Shown here piece after piece: positions 4,836 to 9,591 of a DNA stretch of 9,591 bases (positions are counted from its first letter, which is position 1; each line of letters starts with the position of its first letter). Below the pieces are notes generated by a model, which was given only the letters and a program-made list of their open reading frames with translations, did no database searches and was not told the DNA's origin. Source of the DNA: Candidatus Woesearchaeota archaeon (GTDB taxonomy: Archaea; Nanobdellota; Nanobdellia; Woesearchaeales; UBA10216); NCBI GenBank assembly GCA_013331515.1, contig DUGG01000035.1:9313-18903 (forward strand), in the 5' to 3' direction. The position numbers and the translations under genes were made by a program.

Positions 4836-7430
4836 ATGCCTGAATTTGAGGAGCAATATGTGTACAAGAAGGTAGCCAGTGTGGTATTTGGCTTTCTCAG
4901 CCCTAAGATGATAAAGAAGATGGCCGCTGCCAAGATAGTCACTCCTGAGCTTTATGACAAGGAAGGATACCCTGTTGATGGCGGGCTTATGGATGTGCGC
5001 CTTGGGGTTATTGACCCCGGGCTCAGGTGCAAGACGTGCGGGTCCAAGCTTAAGGAGTGCACTGGCCATTTTGGTTACATCTCACTTGCCAGGCCTGTGC
5101 TCCATATAAGCCTGATTTCTGTGATTTTGACCCTGTTGAGGTATACCTGCCGGGAGTGTTCAAGGATAACTTTGCCCACTGCCAGGATTGAGCAGTATGG
5201 GGAGCGCCTGAAGCGCCTGGGCAATGATAAGGGGCCTGAAGTCATGAGGAAGAAGCTTAAGGACCTCATTATTGCTTCCCGGATTGCCGGCAAGTGCCCT
5301 CACTGCAAGGCCAAGCAGAAGAAAATAACCCTTGAGAAGCCGACAACTTTTTTTGAGGATGAAAAGCGGATTTCACCAATTGAGATAAGGAGCAGGCTTG
5401 AGAAGATTCAGGATTCTGATTCAGAGCTTTTTGGCCTCAACCCTTCTGCCGTGAGGCCTGAGTGGATGGTTCTCACCGTTCTGCCTATCCCGCCTGTTAC
5501 CATGAGGCCGTCCATAACCCTAGAGACCGGCGAGCGCTCTGAGGATGACCTCACCCACAAGCTCGGGGATATTGTGAGGATAAATCAGCGCCTGTTTGAG
5601 AACATAAATGCTGGCGCTCCTGAAATCATAGTTGAGGATCTCTGGGATCTTTTGCAATATCACATCACGACGTTTTTTGACAACGATGTCGCCCAGCTCC
5701 CTCCTGCCCGTCACAGGTCCGGTCAGCCGCTCAAGACGCTGACCGAGCGTATCAAGAGCAAGGAAGGCAGGATAAGGCACAACCTTGCTGGCAAGAGGAC
5801 AAACTTTTCCGCAAGGACCGTTATTAGCCCTGACCCGCTGCTTGAGCTAAACGAGGTTGGCGTGCCAGAGATAATGGCCATGAAGCTTACCGTTCCAGAG
5901 AGGATTACCGAGTGGAACATTGGTTACCTGAAAGACTTTGTGAAGCGCGGCCCCAAGGCGTATCCGGGCGCGAACTACGTTGTAAGGCCTGATGGCAAGA
6001 AGAAAAAGCTTACCGAGGAGACGATTGAGGCGTCAGTTGAGGAACTGCAGCCAGGATACATTGTCGAGCGCCATCTCATGGATGGTGATATTGCAATATT
6101 CAACAGGCAGCCATCGCTGCACAGGATGAGCATGATGTGCCATAAGGTGAGGGTTCTTCCGTGCAAGACGCTGCGCCTCAACCCCGCAGTTTGCTTCCCT
6201 TACAACGCTGATTTTGATGGGGACGAGATGAACCTCCACATCCCGCAGACAGAGGAGGCCCGTGCAGAGGCGGAGTTGCTCATGCTGGTTGACACCCAGA
6301 TGATTTCTCCCAGGTACGGACTTTCGGTGATTGGATGCATCCAGGATGCCATTTCAGGCAACTACCTCCTCACGAGGAGCAGCTTTTCAATGTCCAGAGA
6401 GAAGGCGATTGACCTGCTGGCGTCAATCGGGGTTACTGACGTTTCAAAGCTTTCAAAGAAGGATGTTGTTTCAGGGAAGGAGGTCTTCAGCATCCTTTTG
6501 CCTAACGATTTCAGCTTCAGTGGCAGGTCGAAGTCAAGGGAGGAGCCTGAGGTCATTATCAGGGATGGCCGCCTTGTCAGCGGTGTAATGGATAAGAACA
6601 ACCTCGGAGAGGGTTCAGGCCTGCTTTTGAGGAACCTTCACAAGAAGTACGGCAGGGAGTTTGCTCTTGGTGTTCTTGGGAGGATGTTCAAGCTTGGCGT
6701 TGCTTTCCTCATGAAGCGCGGTTTTACGACTGCATTGTCTGATACAGACCTTCCGCACGGGGCGAAACTCCAGATACAGAATGTTTTTGACAATGCTGAG
6801 AAGGACGTTGCCGGGCTTATAGTGCAGTACAACTCAGGCCAGCTGGACGTGCTGCCAGGAAGGACGCTCAGGGAGACTCTTGAGCAGAAGATTCTTGAGG
6901 TCCTTAACAAGGCCCGTGATGAGACTGGAAAAATCGTTGCGATGAACGTGGAGAGCTACTCCCATACAATTGTCATGGCAATCTCGGGGGCCAGGGGAAC
7001 GCCGCTTAACCTCGCGCAGATGGCAGGCTGTGTTGGCCAGCAGGCACTCAGGAACCGGCGCATTGAGGTTGGTTATTCAGGAAGGACGCTTTCCTGCTTC
7101 AGGGAGGGCGACCTCTCGCCTACGGCGAGGGGCTTTATCAAGAGCAGCTTCAAGTCAGGCCTGCGGCCTGCCGAGTTTTTTTTCCAGTCGATTGTTGGCA
7201 GGGATGCACTGATGGATACTGCGCTTAGGACACCAAAGTCAGGCTACCTTTACAGGCGCCTTGCGAATGCGTTGCAGGACCTCAAGGTTGATTACGACGC
7301 GACGGTCCGCGATTCAGGAAACAGGATTGTGCAATTTAGGTATGGCGAGGATGGCATTGATGTGTCGAAGTCGGAAGGCGGCCTGCTTAACGTGAAGCGG
7401 GTTGTTGGCGAAGCGGTTGAGAAGGAGTGA
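4836..7430 (+). CDS. rpoA1: DNA-directed RNA polymerase subunit A' (N-terminal part of Rpo1)
   Basis: The largest piece of the split largest subunit; it holds the clamp, the catalytic magnesium site and the bridge helix. The 864 residues fit intein-free A' proteins. An N-terminal zinc site uses C65, C68, C75 and H78 (CKTCG..CTGHFG), and a second uses C105, C108, C154 and C157. The catalytic loop NADFDGDEMNLH places the three magnesium-binding aspartates at D459, D461 and D463. It is preceded by FNRQPSLHRMSMM and LAGKRTNFSARTVISPDP. The bridge helix region RPAEFFFQSIVGRDALMDTA begins at residue 777 and continues into TPKSGYLYRRLANALQDL. The ATG is 13 nt after the B' stop with only a weak GGATG upstream. 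The gene ends in a TGA 12 nt before the A'' start, which is the normal archaeal A'/A'' split. Confidence 0.98.
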   Translation: MPEFEEQYVYKKVASVVFGFLSPKMIKKMAAAKIVTPELYDKEGYPVDGGLMDVRLGVIDPGLRCKTCGSKLKECTGHFGYISLARPVLHISLISVILTLLRYTCRECSRITLPTARIEQYGERLKRLGNDKGPEVMRKKLKDLIIASRIAGKCPHCKAKQKKITLEKPTTFFEDEKRISPIEIRSRLEKIQDSDSELFGLNPSAVRPEWMVLTVLPIPPVTMRPSITLETGERSEDDLTHKLGDIVRINQRLFENINAGAPEIIVEDLWDLLQYHITTFFDNDVAQLPPARHRSGQPLKTLTERIKSKEGRIRHNLAGKRTNFSARTVISPDPLLELNEVGVPEIMAMKLTVPERITEWNIGYLKDFVKRGPKAYPGANYVVRPDGKKKKLTEETIEASVEELQPGYIVERHLMDGDIAIFNRQPSLHRMSMMCHKVRVLPCKTLRLNPAVCFPYNADFDGDEMNLHIPQTEEARAEAELLMLVDTQMISPRYGLSVIGCIQDAISGNYLLTRSSFSMSREKAIDLLASIGVTDVSKLSKKDVVSGKEVFSILLPNDFSFSGRSKSREEPEVIIRDGRLVSGVMDKNNLGEGSGLLLRNLHKKYGREFALGVLGRMFKLGVAFLMKRGFTTALSDTDLPHGAKLQIQNVFDNAEKDVAGLIVQYNSGQLDVLPGRTLRETLEQKILEVLNKARDETGKIVAMNVESYSHTIVMAISGARGTPLNLAQMAGCVGQQALRNRRIEVGYSGRTLSCFREGDLSPTARGFIKSSFKSGLRPAEFFFQSIVGRDALMDTALRTPKSGYLYRRLANALQDLKVDYDATVRDSGNRIVQFRYGEDGIDVSKSEGGLLNVKRVVGEAVEKE

Positions 7431-7442
7431 GTGGTGGGAAAA

Positions 7443-8588
7443 ATGTCTGCTGACGCGTTGAAGGAACTGAAGAGTGCCCTGCCTGATGGCATTTACCGGG
7501 CTGTGGTTGATTTGATGCCTGAGAAGGTTTCTGATTCAAAGGCGAAGGAAATTGCCCGTAAGATGCTTGAGGAGTATGAGAGGATGAAGGTCGAGGCTGG
7601 GGAGTCTGTTGGCCTTGTGGCTGCCGAGTCGATTGGTGAGCCGGGAACCCAGATGACTCTTGACACGTTCCATTTTGCCGGTGTTTCAGAGATGAACGTT
7701 ACTATGGGCCTTCCAAGGATTATTGAGATTCTTGACGGCAGGAAGACGCTTGCAACCCCGATGATGGAAATCCGCCTCAAGAAGCCTTACTCTGATGGCC
7801 AGGACATCAAGAAAGTCGCGCTGGCTATCAGGGAGACTAAGCTGAAGGACATCGCGTCACAATTCTCAATCAACGTTGCTGAGAGCAAGGTTGAGGCAAA
7901 GCTTGACGTGGATAAGATGCGTGAGCTTGGCATTACCGACGCGGTGCTTGAAAAGGCGCTCAAGGTTGCTGCAAAAGGGCTGATTGTTGATATAAAGGGA
8001 GAGGAGCTTGTCCTTCGGCTTAAGAGTAAGGACAGCGGTGTTAGCGATGTTTTCAAGCTCAAGGAGCGCCTAAAAGAGGCGTTTGTCAAGGGCGTTAAGG
8101 GAGTGAGCCAGATTCTGGTTGTGAAGAAGAACAATGAGTATGTAGTGCTCACTTTCGGCTCCAACCTTAAGAAAGTTTTCCAGTTCCAGTTCGTTGATGA
8201 GACTCGCACAACAACCAATGACATTTTTGAGGTTGAGGACGTGCTTGGCATAGAGGCAGCCCGGCAGGTAGTCATAGATGAGGTTTACAAGGTCATTGAG
8301 ACGCAGGGCCTGAATGTTGACATTCGCCACCTGATGCTTGTTGCTGATGTCATGTGCGCTGACGGCAAGGTAAAGGGCATCACACGTTACGGTGTTGTCA
8401 GGGACAAAGCAAGCATTTTGGCCCGTGCTTCATTCGAGACGCCAATCAAGCACATAATAAACGCTAGTTTGTATGGCGAGGCCGATAACCTGACGTCGGT
8501 CGTTGAGAATGTCATGCTCAATCAGCCTGTGCCTGTTGGCACTGGCATTACGAAGCTTGCTACCAAGCCGGTTGGCAAGTCGGAGTGA
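7443..8588 (+). CDS. rpoA2: DNA-directed RNA polymerase subunit A'' (C-terminal part of Rpo1)
   Basis: C-terminal part of the largest subunit, carrying the trigger loop, jaw and clamp closure. The 381 residues are normal for A''. The signature [16 protein letters not shown] (65-80) is intact, with the trigger-loop histidine at H77, and runs on into [21 protein letters not shown]. The C-terminal part carries [31 protein letters not shown], a conserved block of this subunit. The in-frame GTG at 7431 would give four more residues, but GGTGGG (7433-7438) lies just before ATG 7443 and fits a ribosome binding site for the latter. The stop codon overlaps the GGAGTGA that probably serves as ribosome binding site for rpl30e. 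Confidence 0.97.
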   Translation: MSADALKELKSALPDGIYRAVVDLMPEKVSDSKAKEIARKMLEEYERMKVEAGESVGLVAAESIGEPGTQMTLDTFHFAGVSEMNVTMGLPRIIEILDGRKTLATPMMEIRLKKPYSDGQDIKKVALAIRETKLKDIASQFSINVAESKVEAKLDVDKMRELGITDAVLEKALKVAAKGLIVDIKGEELVLRLKSKDSGVSDVFKLKERLKEAFVKGVKGVSQILVVKKNNEYVVLTFGSNLKKVFQFQFVDETRTTTNDIFEVEDVLGIEAARQVVIDEVYKVIETQGLNVDIRHLMLVADVMCADGKVKGITRYGVVRDKASILARASFETPIKHIINASLYGEADNLTSVVENVMLNQPVPVGTGITKLATKPVGKSE

Positions 8589-8593
8589 TTTGA

Positions 8594-8860
8594 ATGGACG
8601 CTGTGGCTGAGTTGCGGAAGCATGTACAGGCCGGGAATCTTGTGACTGGCACAAAGGAGACGATGCAGCTGTTAAGGCAGGGGAAGGCTTCCCGCATTTT
8701 CATCACCTCAAACTGCCCGGCTACGGTCATGGGTGACTTGAAGCATTACTGTTCGCTTTCCGGGTGCGAGCTGGTGGAGCTTTCTGTCCCTAACGACGAG
8801 CTCGGCGTCCTTTGCAAGAAGCCATTCTCCATCTCGGTAGTCGCGGTTCCCAAGCAGTAG
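8594..8860 (+). CDS. rpl30e: Ribosomal protein L30e
   Basis: Protein of the archaeal large ribosomal subunit belonging to the L7Ae/L30e/Gadd45 RNA-binding fold. The 88 residues show the family pattern: ELRKHVQAGNLVTGTKETMQLLRQGKA, FITSNCPATVMGDLKHYCSLSG, and the C-terminal block ELGVLCKKPFSISVVAV. It is slightly shorter than the usual 95-100 residues because the C-terminal tail ends early (VPKQ). Start ATG 8594 lies 5 nt after the A'' stop with GGAGTGA (8582-8588) upstream, so translation is probably coupled to rpoA''. A gene for L30e at this position is the standard archaeal arrangement. Confidence 0.93.
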   Translation: MDAVAELRKHVQAGNLVTGTKETMQLLRQGKASRIFITSNCPATVMGDLKHYCSLSGCELVELSVPNDELGVLCKKPFSISVVAVPKQ

Positions 8861-8870
8861 GTAGTCCCTG

Positions 8871-9296
8871 ATGCCAGCAAATTCCAGGATACGGTACAGC
8901 AGCGCCCTTATCAGGGTGATGTCCTTCTTCGAGTCAGCAACAGGGGCAAAACTGAGGGACTGCTTTGTTGGCCAAAATGGCCTGCTGGTGTTTGTCGTTG
9001 AGCCAGCCCAGTATGGCCTTGCCGTTGGCCGGAATGGCTCTAAGGTGAAGCATATTGAGAATGCCTTGAAGCGCAGGGTGAAGGTGGTTGAGTTTTCTGA
9101 TGATATCCCGTCCTTTGTTGATGGCATCATAAGGCCCCTGAAGGCGAACGAAGTTGTCTTTGTGGATGGTGTGGTGACCATCAAGGCCGGGCCTGAAAGC
9201 CGCGGCTACCTCATCGGGCGGGGCGGCTCAAACCTCAGGCAGATTGAAGCAGTTCTGAAGAGGTATTTTCCTGTCAGCGAAGTGCGCGTTGCATGA
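8871..9296 (+). CDS. nusA: Archaeal NusA-like transcription factor, two KH domains
   Basis: Short archaeal NusA homologue consisting of two KH RNA-binding domains, without the S1 and N-terminal polymerase-binding domains of bacterial NusA. The 141 residues fit the family. The N-terminus RIRYSSALIRVMSFFESATGAKLRDC matches the typical RY..LFE..TGA..RDC start. KH1 has its GxxG loop as GRNG (53-56) in LAVGRNGSKVKHIE, and KH2 has GRGG (116-119) in YLIGRGGSNLRQIE. ATG 8871 is preferred over the internal ATG at 8919 because the latter would remove conserved residues; AGGTAG overlapping the rpl30e stop can serve as its ribosome binding site. It probably binds RNA during transcription elongation, termination or ribosomal RNA handling; its exact archaeal role is not settled by sequence. 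It is the last gene before a new promoter. Confidence 0.94.
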   Translation: MPANSRIRYSSALIRVMSFFESATGAKLRDCFVGQNGLLVFVVEPAQYGLAVGRNGSKVKHIENALKRRVKVVEFSDDIPSFVDGIIRPLKANEVVFVDGVVTIKAGPESRGYLIGRGGSNLRQIEAVLKRYFPVSEVRVA

Positions 9297-9307
9297 AATC
9301 AGCAATG

Positions 9308-9315
9308 TTTATAAA
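9308..9315 (+). promoter_or_regulatory. TATA-box promoter of rps12
   Basis: TTTATAAA starts 12 nt after the nusA stop codon and 32 nt before the rps12 ATG. Predicted transcription start is about 9333, giving a leader of only a few nucleotides that is pyrimidine-rich (CTCCTCCTTTC) with no Shine-Dalgarno sequence, so the mRNA is close to leaderless. The element separates rps12 expression from the rpo operon, although read-through remains possible. Confidence 0.7.
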
Positions 9316-9339
9316 TAAGTTCCTGATGCTCCTCCTTTC

Positions 9340-9591
9340 ATGGCAAGCAAGTCGCGTGGTTTGAATGCAGGAGGTGCCTTGGCAAGAAGAAGGGCTGTTG
9401 CGAGGTGGTCCAAGCACTCTTACGTTGCCAAGGTCCTTAACCTTAAGACTAAGTCAGACCCTCTTGAGGGTTCCTGGCAGGCGAAGGGCATTGTCCTTGA
9501 GAAAGTCCAGTTTGAGGCAAAGCAGCCAAACTCCGCCATGAGAAAATGTGTAAGAGTCCAGCTTATCAAGAACGGCAAGCAGGTCACTGCA
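9340..9591 (+). CDS. rps12: Ribosomal protein S12 (partial, runs off window)
   Basis: Small-subunit ribosomal protein at the decoding centre (archaeal S12, equivalent to eukaryotic uS12/S23). The first 84 codons are present and the frame is open to the last base. The N-terminus [12 protein letters not shown] is followed by a basic segment [19 protein letters not shown]. The family hallmark then follows: [30 protein letters not shown] and [15 protein letters not shown]. The usual Ala after SAMRK is Cys here. The remaining part, including the conserved PGDG region, lies beyond the window. In archaea this gene is normally followed by rps7 and elongation factor genes, and its position right after nusA is standard. 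Confidence 0.96.
   Translation, partial: MASKSRGLNAGGALARRRAVARWSKHSYVAKVLNLKTKSDPLEGSWQAKGIVLEKVQFEAKQPNSAMRKCVRVQLIKNGKQVTA

Overview
This window comes from an archaeal chromosome. The organism is archaeal because the RNA polymerase genes encode split largest subunits (A'/A'' and B''/B'). They sit in the classic archaeal order rpoH-rpoB''-rpoB'-rpoA'-rpoA''-rpl30e-nusA-rps12. TATA-box promoters of the TTTATAAA type and tRNA introns with bulge-helix-bulge (BHB) splice structures point the same way. A split B subunit is known from euryarchaea such as methanogens, halophiles and Archaeoglobus. Divergent motif residues, very tight gene packing and non-canonical tRNA introns leave a DPANN-type or deep euryarchaeal lineage open, but I cannot assign the taxon.

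Left flank (1-931): the 3' end of an unrecognised plus-strand gene (1-255) converges on a small minus-strand gene (286-675). That gene encodes a probable secreted protein with an HExxH zinc-protease signature; its best-supported start codon is the unusual ATT. Promoter sequences for both directions lie in the divergent intergenic region (676-931). The plus-strand promoter at 775 is nearly identical to the one in front of rps12 and is followed by about 150 nt with no recognised gene.

tRNA block (932-1218): tRNA-Asp(GUC) and tRNA-Lys(UUU) each carry an intron in the T-loop at exactly the same position (59/60). Each intron can be folded into a BHB-type motif with 3-nt bulges flanking a 4-bp helix. 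Between them lies a second, degenerate copy of the 3' end of tRNA-Asp. This block is the most unusual part of the window.

RNA polymerase operon (1251-9296): RpoH (TTG start), B'', B', A' and A'' together make the catalytic core plus the H subunit. They are followed by ribosomal protein L30e and the two-KH-domain protein NusA. Gaps between these genes are 5-32 nt and Shine-Dalgarno-like sequences sit between or across them, so this is one transcription unit, perhaps reading through from the tRNAs. A separate TATA promoter just after nusA (9308) starts the rps12 transcript with a very short leader; rps12 runs off the right edge. In effect the region joins the transcription machinery to translation components (tRNAs, L30e, S12).

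I see no mobile element, CRISPR array or new multi-gene system. The points of novelty are the paired T-loop introns, the duplicated tRNA 3' end, the ATT-started mini-zincin and the orphan promoter with its leader.
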